64,000 bases of DNA from Pseudomonas sp. IPO3778 (GTDB lineage Bacteria; Pseudomonadota; Gammaproteobacteria; Pseudomonadales; Pseudomonadaceae), in contig NZ_JACARC010000028.1 in NCBI RefSeq assembly GCF_013386825.1, positions 133,335-197,334 of the forward strand, given 5' to 3'. Position numbers and translations under genes: made by a program. Below are positions 47,765-55,712 of this stretch, piece after piece. Each line of letters opens with the position of its first letter. Positions within the stretch are counted from its first letter, which is position 1. A model generated the notes under the pieces. The model was not told the origin of the DNA. It ran no database searches and saw only the letters and a list, made by a program, of their open reading frames with translations.

Positions 47765-50005
47765 CTAGAAGTTGGCCTCCAGGGAAACCATCGCCGTACG
47801 CTCCTCACCCACATTGTAGTAAGCCGAACTGGCCGCCAGGCCATTCACCGGCGCCGAGTTGAACGACACAGTGCGCGCCGAGCTCAGGTATTCCTTGTCG
47901 AACACGTTGAGCATCGAGAACCGCAGCGCGGCCGACTTGAAGACCTTTTTGTCCACCGGCAGGTAAATACCGGCGTTGAGGTCAAACACAGTGCGCCCGG
48001 AGATTTTCTCGTTGTTGGTCAAGTCGCCGTAGAACGCCCCCACGTACTTGCCGGCAATATTGCCGTAGTAGCGCTTGTCGTCATACCCGAACACCAGGTT
48101 GAACATGTTTTCCGGAACGTTGGCCAACTGGTTGCCCTTGGTCGGCAACAGCACGTTCTTGCTGACAAAGTCGTCTTGCTGCTCGGACTGGGTGTAGGTG
48201 TACGACGCGTAGTAGTTGAAGTTGTAAGGCAGCAGGCCACTCCACTCCAGCTCCAGGCCTTTGTTGGTCACGTCACCGACGTTGGCCATTACATAGTCAC
48301 CGTTCAAGTCGGTGGTCGACAGCTGACGGTCCTTGAAGGTGATGTAGAACAGGGTGGCGCTCAGGGCCATTTTCTCTTCGGTGTAGCGCCAGCCCAGTTC
48401 CTGGTTCCAGCTCAGCTCGGGGTTGAGGCTGAGGGAGTCGCCCTTGTTGTACAGCACGTAGTTCTGCGGGACGCGCATGTTCCGCGTGACGTTGTAGAAC
48501 GCCTGGTTGCTCTCGTCGACCTGGTACTTGGCACTGAAGTTCGGCAGGAACTGATGGTAGCGGGCGTTCCGTTTTTCCGGCTTGTCGTACAGGCTGCCCA
48601 GGTTGTCGCCGTCACGCTCGACGTACTGGTACGCCAGGCCGCCGACAAAACTCAGGTCTGGCGTGGCTTGCCAGCTGTCCTGCACCCACAGCTTCTGGGC
48701 CGGGGTCACGGTGTATTGGTGGCGCCCCTGGACGGTCTTGCCGTTCTTGTCGACCACCTGGCCGCCGCTGTTGTAATCGCCCCAGATATCATCCGGCTCG
48801 CCTTGGCTGTTGATCCCGATATACGGCTGGGTCTGGCGCTGGCGGGCGCGTTCGTACCAGTAGCCATAATCCAGGCTGTGCTCCTCGTTGATGTCCCATT
48901 TCATTTTGACCGTGACGCCAGGACGCCAGGTCTCGGTCCACGAGGGGCGATAATAGTTGGCCGAGGTCAGGTTACCCAGGTCGTAGTTGCCGCCCTTATC
49001 GGATTTCGGCCCCAGGTTAGTCGCCGTCTGGCCGCTGAAGCTGCCGCCGTTGCCCCAGTAGTAGTAAGGCGCAACCGTCAGGGCCAGGTCATCACGCAAA
49101 CGCCAACGCTGGGTGAAGGTGGTCATGACACTTTCGAAAGGGTTGCGGTTGAGCTTGTAGGAAGACGACAGCAAGCCGTTCTTGTACACCGGCGTTTCTG
49201 CGTAATCCAGGCGCCGCCCCTGTTGTTGGAACTGGGCCTTGCTCAGGGTGTTGTAGTTGTAGTTTTCCTGTTTGTTGTACTTCATGGTGAAGTTGCTGGA
49301 GTTGCCGTGGTCATCTTCGAACAACGTGCTCCATTCAACTTTGTCACCGCGTAACGTGCCCTTGCCGCGCCACTTGTCGCCCTCGGTGTGAGAGGCCGAC
49401 ACCCAGGTCTTGAAACCGCCCAGGTCGCCAGTGTTGATCCGTGCAAAGGACTTAGTCAGGTTGTTCGAGCCAATAGACTGTTTGACGAACAAACCTGGCT
49501 CTTTGGTCGGCCGGATCGTAACCATGCCGATGTTGCCGCCGCTGGAACCGATGTGCGGGCCGTCCGCTTCGGAGGAGCCCTGGGTGACAAACACTTCGCC
49601 GACGTTTTCCGGGTCGCCCAACTGGTTGGCGTACACGCCGTAGCTGCCGGAGTCGTTGATCGGTACGCCGTCCATGGAAACCCCGACCTGGTCGGAGTTC
49701 ATGCCGCGCATGGTGAAGCTGGTGCCGCTCATGCCGCTGGCGTCATCACTGGAAACGTTGATGCCCGGCGTGTATTTGAGCTTGTCGATGGCGTTGGCGG
49801 TCGGGGCCATTTCGTCCATGGCTTCCTTGGTCACGGTGGACCGGGCCTTGGCACTTTCTTCCTGAATCATGTGGCCGGTGCCCAGGGTACGTTCGCCGGC
49901 GACGTGCACCGAACCGACGTCCTGGGAGTCGTCTGCCAAAACCAGCGGCGCAAAGCCGCCCAGGCCCGATGCTAAAAGCAGGGCATAGAGTTTGTTGTAG
50001 GTCAC
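47765..50005 (-). CDS. TonB-dependent outer-membrane receptor, no signalling domain
   Basis: A 746-residue receptor. The signal peptide ends PLVLADD. Only about 40 residues lie between it and the plug (AIDKLKYTPGINVSSDDASG, then FTMRGMNSDQVGVSMDGVPI), so there is no room for an STN signalling domain. The barrel ends MVSLEANF with the required terminal Phe. The start is a GTG at 50005 with AAGGGA upstream; an ATG seven codons earlier is less likely. A FecI-FecR pair lies upstream on the same strand, after a 10-base-pair hairpin. Ligand unknown; iron uptake is implied by that context. It is not a FecA paralogue by its plug sequence. Confidence 0.88.
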   Translation of the reverse strand: MTYNKLYALLLASGLGGFAPLVLADDSQDVGSVHVAGERTLGTGHMIQEESAKARSTVTKEAMDEMAPTANAIDKLKYTPGINVSSDDASGMSGTSFTMRGMNSDQVGVSMDGVPINDSGSYGVYANQLGDPENVGEVFVTQGSSEADGPHIGSSGGNIGMVTIRPTKEPGLFVKQSIGSNNLTKSFARINTGDLGGFKTWVSASHTEGDKWRGKGTLRGDKVEWSTLFEDDHGNSSNFTMKYNKQENYNYNTLSKAQFQQQGRRLDYAETPVYKNGLLSSSYKLNRNPFESVMTTFTQRWRLRDDLALTVAPYYYWGNGGSFSGQTATNLGPKSDKGGNYDLGNLTSANYYRPSWTETWRPGVTVKMKWDINEEHSLDYGYWYERARQRQTQPYIGINSQGEPDDIWGDYNSGGQVVDKNGKTVQGRHQYTVTPAQKLWVQDSWQATPDLSFVGGLAYQYVERDGDNLGSLYDKPEKRNARYHQFLPNFSAKYQVDESNQAFYNVTRNMRVPQNYVLYNKGDSLSLNPELSWNQELGWRYTEEKMALSATLFYITFKDRQLSTTDLNGDYVMANVGDVTNKGLELEWSGLLPYNFNYYASYTYTQSEQQDDFVSKNVLLPTKGNQLANVPENMFNLVFGYDDKRYYGNIAGKYVGAFYGDLTNNEKISGRTVFDLNAGIYLPVDKKVFKSAALRFSMLNVFDKEYLSSARTVSFNSAPVNGLAASSAYYNVGEERTAMVSLEANF

Positions 50006-50245
50006 GGGTAGATCCCTTACATGCATCTATCTGTTGTGATGGGGGCGATATTGGCGGCTTGGGCTGGGTGAACAGCGCCGCCAATCTTCCTGACCACCTG
50101 CTCAGGAATCCGAGGATCATCCGTGCATCACGTAACGGTTTGGTTACAGGTTTTGGCGATTGCGATTAAGGTTAAATGAAAGGTCTACAAACACGGATGT
50201 GCCAAGGCATGGGGAGTTTCAAGGGAAAGCGGTGCAAGTAATGAC

Positions 50246-50272
50246 AGCGCTACGCCATTGCAGCGTAGCGCT
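50246..50272. terminator. Hairpin between fecR and the TonB-receptor gene
   Basis: A perfect ten-base stem AGCGCTACGC / GCGTAGCGCT with a seven-base loop, starting seven bases past the fecR stop. No strong T run follows, so it probably reduces rather than stops read-through into the receptor gene, and could protect the upstream mRNA end. Confidence 0.6.
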
Positions 50273-50278
50273 CTGTAT

Positions 50279-51268
50279 CTAGCGCAATACGATCATTCGG
50301 CCGAGCAGCGAATGTTGCTCAAACCCCAAAACCGCCTGCAGGGCGTTGAGCACGGCCTGGGGGTCCTTGCTCGGGAAGCTGCCGCTGACACGCTTGCCAG
50401 CCAGCTCATCGTTCAGCAGCAGGATGCGCCCGGAGTAGTAGCGGCCGAGGTCTTGCACCACATCGGCCAGCGGCGCCTTGTAGTAGTTGAGCCAGCCGTC
50501 GCGCCAGGCCAGCCGCGATTCGCTGTCCACCGCGTGCAGCTCATCGGCGACACCGTCGGCGTAGGCCACCTGCTGGCCGGCCGTCAGAATCTGTTGTTGA
50601 CCATGCTTGGACGGCGTCACACCGACCCGCCCGGACAACACCGTCACCTGGGCGCCCGCCGGCTGCAGGCGCACTTCGAATTGCGTGCCCAACACCCGCG
50701 CTTCGCCGCTGCCGGCCTCGACCACAAAGGACTCGCCCGTGTGGGTCACGCTGAAAAAGCCGGCGCCACGACGCAACTGGACATGGCGCTCGCCGTGCTT
50801 GAAATCCACCGCGATGGCGCTGTCAGCGTCCAGGGTGACCTGGCTTTGGTCCGCGAGGGTGACGGTCTTCACCTCCCCCGGCGCGGTGACGTAATCAGCA
50901 CCGAAATCATCCACCCAGCGCGACGGCTGCCAACCGGCGCCCATTGAGATCATCAGCATCAGGCAGGCGGCCATGGCCAGCGCACCGGACCACCGCCGCA
51001 CGCGGGAACGCTTCGGGGTGTTCATCGCGTTCAAGTAGCCCTGCAACGCCAGGGCGTCTTCATCCGCCAACTTTCTCGCCGGCACTTCACTCAATTCCCA
51101 CAGCACCTGGGCCTGGGCGTACGCCTCGACATGCGCCGGGTCAGCCCGCAGCCAACGGCTGAAGGTGGCCTGGTCGCCGCTGCTGGGCTGGTCGTGCAAC
51201 AGGCTCAGCCAGGCCAGTGCGGCCTGTTCCTGGTCGGGCGTCGGGGTGACGCGGGCGGTGGCGTTCAC
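50279..51268 (-). CDS. FecR-family anti-sigma regulator (first system)
   Basis: A 329-residue single-pass inner-membrane regulator. The cytoplasmic N-terminus (about 1-88) has the FecR_N pattern AALAWLSLLHDQ, then FSRWLRADPAHVEAY. A transmembrane helix follows (GALAMAACLMLMISMGAG). The periplasmic FecR domain contains VTLADQSQVTLDADSAI and the C-terminal VSGSFPSKDPQAVLNAL. It binds and controls the adjacent sigma factor. It overlaps that gene by ATGA. Its usual upstream partner, an STN-bearing receptor, is not the one encoded next to it. Confidence 0.9.
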   Translation of the reverse strand: MNATARVTPTPDQEQAALAWLSLLHDQPSSGDQATFSRWLRADPAHVEAYAQAQVLWELSEVPARKLADEDALALQGYLNAMNTPKRSRVRRWSGALAMAACLMLMISMGAGWQPSRWVDDFGADYVTAPGEVKTVTLADQSQVTLDADSAIAVDFKHGERHVQLRRGAGFFSVTHTGESFVVEAGSGEARVLGTQFEVRLQPAGAQVTVLSGRVGVTPSKHGQQQILTAGQQVAYADGVADELHAVDSESRLAWRDGWLNYYKAPLADVVQDLGRYYSGRILLLNDELAGKRVSGSFPSKDPQAVLNALQAVLGFEQHSLLGRMIVLR

Positions 51269-51825
51269 GGGGCTTTCCTTGGCGATGGTTCACGAAGGCT
51301 GGCCTTGCAGGCTTCGAGGGCACGCATCATATGTTTTTCCACGGCACTTTGGGACAGGCCCATGGCCTTGGCGATTTGCGCGTACTTGCGGCCATGGATG
51401 CGGTTGAGCAGGAAAATCTGCCGCGTGCGTTCCGGCAGGCTGCGCAACGCCGCCTCGACATGGCGCAGGTCATTGCCCGCCTCCAGCGCGGCCTGGGGCT
51501 CGGAGCCCTGGTTGTCCTGCTGCTCCGGCAGCCAGGCTTCGCTGCTGCGCACCCGGGCGCCCTCGCTGCGCAGGTGGTCGATGGCGATATTGCCGGCGCA
51601 GCGCAGCAGGTAAGTGCTGAGTTCCTCGACCTGCACCAGCGGCCGACGCCAGAAGCGCAGGAACAAATCCTGCACCAGGTCCGCCGCCGTCGCACGGCAA
51701 CCCACGCGGCGACTGACTAACGCCTCCATCTGCGAACGCTGGGACAGGAACACCTGCAGAAAATGCGCCCGTCCGCCTGCCGCGTCGGCGTGCTGCTCGT
51801 TGGACTCGGGTGGCGTGATGATCAT
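51265..51825 (-). CDS. FecI-family ECF sigma factor (first system)
   Basis: A 186-residue extracytoplasmic-function sigma factor. Region 2 is at about 25-95 (ATAADLVQDLFLRFWRRP, YLLRCAGNIAIDHLRSE) and region 4 at about 120-175 (LPERTRQIFLLNRIHGRKYA, GLSQSAVEKHMMRAL). The start at 51825 lacks a good ribosome site but lies only 10 bases past the DUF3325 stop, so translation may depend on coupling. It should drive the TonB-receptor gene downstream. Being directly behind DUF3649-PepSY-DUF3325, it may be transcribed from their promoter. Confidence 0.9.
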   Translation of the reverse strand: MIITPPESNEQHADAAGGRAHFLQVFLSQRSQMEALVSRRVGCRATAADLVQDLFLRFWRRPLVQVEELSTYLLRCAGNIAIDHLRSEGARVRSSEAWLPEQQDNQGSEPQAALEAGNDLRHVEAALRSLPERTRQIFLLNRIHGRKYAQIAKAMGLSQSAVEKHMMRALEACKASLREPSPRKAP

Positions 51826-51835
51826 CAAGGATGGC

Positions 51836-52162
51836 TCAAAGGGTGGCGAAGGCCGCAACCGGGCTGGCCAGCAGGCCGACGCCCGCCAGGATCAAGGCCA
51901 GCCTTGGCCGATACGGCAACAGCAACACCAGCAGCAACCCGCTGAGCATCAGTACCGCGCACCACTCCACCAAACCCTGGCTCCAGCCGGTGGCAAGCAC
52001 CGCCGGCCAGATCGACCCGATCAACAGCAACCAGCCGCCCACGCGCAAACCCAGGCGCCGCCGGGGCGAGGGTTTACTGCGCAGCAGTTCGCCATGGTGA
52101 CGGTCCATGGACAGGCACAACGCGGTAAACCCTGCGTAACACAGCAGCAGCGCCAACAGCAT
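51836..52162 (-). CDS. DUF3325-family small membrane protein
   Basis: A 108-residue protein with three hydrophobic helices (about 2-17, 40-58, 68-108). It begins LLALLLCYAGFTALCLSMDR and keeps the RHHGEL segment of this family. It starts exactly where the PepSY-protein gene stops, so the genes are coupled. Members of this family are found with PepSY proteins and TonB receptors in iron-uptake loci, but no biochemical role is known to me. Confidence 0.82.
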   Translation of the reverse strand: MLLALLLCYAGFTALCLSMDRHHGELLRSKPSPRRRLGLRVGGWLLLIGSIWPAVLATGWSQGLVEWCAVLMLSGLLLVLLLPYRPRLALILAGVGLLASPVAAFATL

Positions 52163-53737
52163 TCAGTTCACCTCGCCCTTGAGGGTCAACGGCCGGGCAC
52201 GTTCGGCCTTGGGCTGAGGGGCGCGGCGGTGCTGCATTTTCCAGGCTGCCCAGGCGAGGAACACGCCGCTGCCCAGGCAGGTCAGGTCGAAGCCGGCCAT
52301 GGCCCAATCGCCGTTGGCCAGGGACACACCCAAGTGCTGGTTCGTGGTCAGCGCGTTGAGTACCGGTACGCCGATAAACAGCAACGCGCCCACACCCAAT
52401 TGCTCGACCCAGCCGCGGCGGCCAGGGCGCACGATGGCATGCAGCACGCTCACGCCCCAGGCGATAAAGAAGGCGTTCACTTCCCAATCCGACCGCCCGG
52501 CAAAGCTCACCGGCAGCAAACGGTTGGCCCAGAAAAACACCGCGATGGCGATCATCAAGCCGGACATGCTGGCGATGTTCAGCACTTCCACCAGCCGCAG
52601 CTCAAACGGCATCACCCCGGTTTTAGTGTGCTTGAGCTGACGCTTGCCCAGCCACATCACCAGCCCGGTACCGATCATCGCCGTGCCCGCCAGGCCGCAG
52701 ATGAAATACAACCAACGCAGCACCGGCCCGGCGAAATGGCCCATGTGCAAGCCATAGAAGCTGCCACCAATGGCCGCCGGCAGCGACTGCTCACCGCTGA
52801 CCCGCAGCAGCTCGCCAGTGGTGCCGTTGAAGGAGACGGTGCTGCCAAAGTCGTGCACCACGCGATCCGACCCGGCGCGGAACACATTGACCGAGGCATT
52901 CACATCGCTTGGATTATTCACCACCAACCGTCCGACATGCCCACCGGCCCACTGCTCGCGCGCCTGTTCGTACATCGGGCCCAGTGGCAGCAATTGCCCC
53001 GGTTGGCCGAGGGCGGGCGCGTTGTCGGTGGCCGGGAACACATCATTGAAGAACGCCCGGGTGTCGTTGCCGTATGAGGCGAGGATGCTCGCCGGCATCA
53101 CCATGCTCATGAAAATCACCAGGCTGCTGTAGGTGATCATCAAGTGGAACGGCAGCACCAGCACACCCACCGCGTTATGCCCGTCGAGCCAGGAACGCTG
53201 ACCCTTGCGCGGGCGGAAGGTGAAGAAGTCCTTGAAGATTTTCTTGTGGGTGATGATCCCGGTGATCAACGCCACAAACATCACCATCGCCGCCATAGTC
53301 GACAGCCAGCGCCCCCACGGATACGGCATTTGCAACTGGAAGTGGAAACGGTAGAAGAATTCGCCGCCCATGCTTTCCCGGGCCTGGACTTGCTGGCCGC
53401 TGACGGGATCGAGGCGTTTTTCGACGAAATTGCCACGCTTGCCCGGGTCGATCTTGTCTTGCCACATCACCGACAAGCCGGGCTCACGGCTGCTCGGCAA
53501 GGTGATAAACCAGCGGGCGGCGTTGGGCGCCTGTTGCTGCAAGTACATTTGGGCGGCGGCCAGGCTGCGGGCGTCATCGATGGGATGCGCCTGCACTTCC
53601 GGCTGCATCCAGTGGGTAATTTCGTCCTTGAAATAGGACAAGGTGCCCGTGAGAAAAATCGCAAACAGCAGCCAGCCGAAGATCAACCCGGCCCAGGTGT
53701 GCAACCAGGCCATGGCCTGACGAAAACCCTCTTTCAT
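52163..53737 (-). CDS. PepSY-associated transmembrane protein, putative ferric reductase or iron-uptake partner
   Basis: A 524-residue membrane protein of the PepSY-associated TM family. The first helix is typical (LHTWAGLIFGWLLFAIFLTGTL), a PepSY-like periplasmic part follows, then helices near 210, 260, 370, 420, 455 and 480. Conserved His residues lie in LDGHNAVGVLVLPFHLMITYSS and YGLHMGHFAGP; such histidines bind haem in related reductases, which suggests electron transfer to ferric siderophores. That function is inferred. ATG 53737 overlaps the DUF3649 gene by four bases. The long open frame upstream is only its shadow through that gene. Confidence 0.85.
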   Translation of the reverse strand: MKEGFRQAMAWLHTWAGLIFGWLLFAIFLTGTLSYFKDEITHWMQPEVQAHPIDDARSLAAAQMYLQQQAPNAARWFITLPSSREPGLSVMWQDKIDPGKRGNFVEKRLDPVSGQQVQARESMGGEFFYRFHFQLQMPYPWGRWLSTMAAMVMFVALITGIITHKKIFKDFFTFRPRKGQRSWLDGHNAVGVLVLPFHLMITYSSLVIFMSMVMPASILASYGNDTRAFFNDVFPATDNAPALGQPGQLLPLGPMYEQAREQWAGGHVGRLVVNNPSDVNASVNVFRAGSDRVVHDFGSTVSFNGTTGELLRVSGEQSLPAAIGGSFYGLHMGHFAGPVLRWLYFICGLAGTAMIGTGLVMWLGKRQLKHTKTGVMPFELRLVEVLNIASMSGLMIAIAVFFWANRLLPVSFAGRSDWEVNAFFIAWGVSVLHAIVRPGRRGWVEQLGVGALLFIGVPVLNALTTNQHLGVSLANGDWAMAGFDLTCLGSGVFLAWAAWKMQHRRAPQPKAERARPLTLKGEVN

Positions 53738-54036
53738 GGGCGCGCCATCCAATACGCCAACCCGGCGAACGTGGCCAGAACCGCGCTGGGCAGCAGCACG
53801 CCAAACCAGGCACGCCAGGCCGTGCGGCAGGCAAAACACCAGATCACTGCCAGCAGATAGAAGACAAACGAACTCAGCATGCCGCTGATCACCGCATCGG
53901 CCCGGCTGCTGGGCAGCCACAAGGTCATGCACACGCTGGCCAGGGAGGCCAGCAGGTAACCGCCGACCACAGCCGCCAGCACGCGCGAAGTCACGGCAAG
54001 ACGGTAGGAAACGGGAAGTGAGGTTTTGCGTTTCAT
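53734..54036 (-). CDS. DUF3649-family small membrane protein
   Basis: A 100-residue protein with three hydrophobic helices, of the DUF3649 family. It begins KRKTSLPVSYRLAVTSRVLAA and contains GGYLLASLASVCMTLWLP and the family's AVIWCFACRTAWRAW. It is the first gene of the DUF3649-PepSY-DUF3325 unit and lies 32 bases from a Fur-box-like sequence. In Pseudomonas this trio is repeatedly found beside TonB receptors. Its own role is unknown. Confidence 0.82.
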   Translation of the reverse strand: MKRKTSLPVSYRLAVTSRVLAAVVGGYLLASLASVCMTLWLPSSRADAVISGMLSSFVFYLLAVIWCFACRTAWRAWFGVLLPSAVLATFAGLAYWMARP

Positions 54037-54067
54037 GCACAGGGCGCCAGGTTCGTCAGCGCGCAAT

Positions 54068-54086
54068 ATTAATGATAAATATTCTC
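54068..54086. promoter_or_regulatory. Fur-box-like sequence in the divergent iron-island promoter region
   Basis: ATTAATGATAAATATTCTC matches 14 of 19 positions of the classical Fur box, including an uninterrupted nine-base core (TAATGATAA). It lies 32 bases upstream of the DUF3649 start and about 110 upstream of fecI. Confidence 0.65.
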
Positions 54087-54146
54087 ATAAGCAAAAGAGA
54101 ACGCATCCGCGCCAATTGCCGAACCCGTCTTCGCGCCCTACAATGC

Positions 54147-54161
54147 GAACAATTCTTGTTC
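54147..54161. promoter_or_regulatory. Dyad GAACAA-TTC-TTGTTC upstream of fecI
   Basis: Perfect six-base arms with a three-base centre, 34 bases upstream of the fecI start. It may be a second, less canonical Fur site (AATTCT/GTTCTC resembles the ATTCTC half) or the site of another regulator. Confidence 0.45.
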
Positions 54162-54195
54162 TCTAAAGCATGCCCATGCTGCCGGAGTGTGCGCG

Positions 54196-54684
54196 TTGCA
54201 GCCGTCCAACACCGTCGAAGTCCTGTACCACGACCATCACCACTGGCTCACCGGCTGGTTGCGACGCAAGCTCGGCTGCCCGGAAAGTGCCGCCGACCTG
54301 GCCCAGGACACCTTTATCCGTGTGCTCACCGCACGGGAAACCCCGACGCTGATCGAACCCCGCGCCTTCCTCACCACCATCGCCAAGCGCGTGCTGTTCA
54401 ACCATTACCGCCGCCAGGACCTGGAGCGCGCCTACCTCGACGCCCTGGCGCAAATGCCCGAGCACGTGGCGCCGTCGGAGGAAGAGCGGGCAATCATCCT
54501 GCAAACCCTGATGGAACTGGACCAACTGCTCGATGGCCTGGCGCCCCTGGTTAAACGCGCGTTCCTGCTGTCCCAGCTCGACGGCCTGACCTACGCGCAA
54601 ATCGGCGCGGAACTGGGCATCTCCATCGCCACGGTCAAGCGCCACCTGAATAAAGCGGCCATGCGCTGCTACTTCGCCTTATGA
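54196..54684 (+). CDS. fecI: Ferric-citrate sigma factor FecI (second system)
   Basis: A 162-residue ECF sigma factor. It has region 2 (SAADLAQDTFIRVLTA, then FLTTIAKRVLFNHYRRQDLE) and region 4 (LVKRAFLLSQLDGLTYAQIG, then GISIATVKRHLNKA). The TTG at 54196 is chosen: GGAG lies exactly eight bases before it, while the GTG at 54187 overlaps that ribosome site. E. coli FecI also starts close to this point relative to YHDHHHWL. It overlaps fecR by ATGA, and fecA follows. In the known system citrate-bound FecA signals through FecR to FecI, which transcribes fecA. Confidence 0.9.
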   Translation: MQPSNTVEVLYHDHHHWLTGWLRRKLGCPESAADLAQDTFIRVLTARETPTLIEPRAFLTTIAKRVLFNHYRRQDLERAYLDALAQMPEHVAPSEEERAIILQTLMELDQLLDGLAPLVKRAFLLSQLDGLTYAQIGAELGISIATVKRHLNKAAMRCYFAL

Positions 54685-55622
54685 ATGTCTCCACCCACGT
54701 CGCCGAACAGGCGGTGCACTGGCTGATGGAAATGCAGCAGGGCCCGCTCAACCCGCGCCAACAGGCAGCCTGGCAACAATGGCTGGACGCCCACAGCGAA
54801 CATCAGCGCGCCTGGGAGCACATCCAGCGGGTGAACCAGCGGTTGCGCGGGATGCCCTCGCCCCTGGCCCACGCCGCCTTGAACGCGCCGAAATCCAGCA
54901 GTCGCCGTCAGGCCTTGAAGCTGTTGCTGATCCTCGGTGCCGGTTCAGCCACGGCCTGGGGTTTGCGCCAGCAACATATCCTGCCGCCGCTCACCGCCGA
55001 CTACCGCAGCCCCATCGGCCAGCGGCGCAAGTTCCAGTTGGCCGATGGCAGCCAGTTGCAGCTCAACACCGGCAGCGCGGTGGATGTGCATTTTGATGGC
55101 CAGCAACGCTTGATCCGCCTGCTGGAAGGCGAAATCCTGCTGACCGCCACACCGGGCAACGCGCCGCTGCGGGTCGTCACCGCCCAGGGCCTGCTCAGCG
55201 CCCAGGCGGCGCGGTTGAACGTGCGGCAATTCAACGATCACACGCAGTTGGCGGTGTTTGAGGGGCACGTTGACGTGATGCCCAACACCTATAGCGGTTT
55301 GCCGTTGTCCGTCGAAAAAGCCCACCAGCTCAATTTCACCCGCAAAGGCTGGGACACCGCCCGCCCCACCGACGCCGGCAGCGGCGCCTGGGCCGATGGC
55401 ATGCTGATGGCGGCTCACATGCGCCTGGAAGATTTCCTCGCCGAACTGAGCCGTTATCGCCGTGGCCAGCTCAACTGCGACTCGCAAGTGGCCAACCTGC
55501 TGATCTCCGGCAGTTACCCGCTGGACGACAGCGAGCGGATTCTGGACCTGCTGCAGGTCAGCCTGCCGGTCAAGGTCCGGCGGTTTACCCGTTACTGGGT
55601 GACCGTCGAAGCCCGCGCCTGA
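54681..55622 (+). CDS. fecR: Ferric-citrate regulator FecR (second system)
   Basis: A 313-residue anti-sigma regulator. The cytoplasmic part holds AVHWLMEMQQGPLNPRQQAA and WLDAHSEHQRAWEHI. A transmembrane helix is at about 78-92 (KLLLILGAGSATAWG). The periplasmic FecR domain contains YRSPIGQRRKFQLADGSQLQ and LNTGSAVDV; the C-terminal part ends LPVKVRRFTRYWVTVEARA. It overlaps fecI by four bases and lies 90 bases before fecA. It should receive the signal from the N-terminal domain of FecA. Confidence 0.92.
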   Translation: MNVSTHVAEQAVHWLMEMQQGPLNPRQQAAWQQWLDAHSEHQRAWEHIQRVNQRLRGMPSPLAHAALNAPKSSSRRQALKLLLILGAGSATAWGLRQQHILPPLTADYRSPIGQRRKFQLADGSQLQLNTGSAVDVHFDGQQRLIRLLEGEILLTATPGNAPLRVVTAQGLLSAQAARLNVRQFNDHTQLAVFEGHVDVMPNTYSGLPLSVEKAHQLNFTRKGWDTARPTDAGSGAWADGMLMAAHMRLEDFLAELSRYRRGQLNCDSQVANLLISGSYPLDDSERILDLLQVSLPVKVRRFTRYWVTVEARA

Positions 55623-55712
55623 ATTATTTTCAAACCCCGTGAGCCGTTTTCCACCCCTCGCGTGACAGAGAAGGAAAGCCCCCTTGATCCTTCCTTCTCA
55701 GGACCGCACTTC

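Noticed and set aside
47765..50005. TonB receptor as a second FecA
   Set aside because: It lacks the STN domain and the FecA plug sequence, and has no resemblance beyond the general receptor fold.
53738..54040. 101-codon extension of the PepSY-protein frame
   Set aside because: It runs out of frame through the DUF3649 gene, which is itself well supported and overlaps the true start by ATGA.
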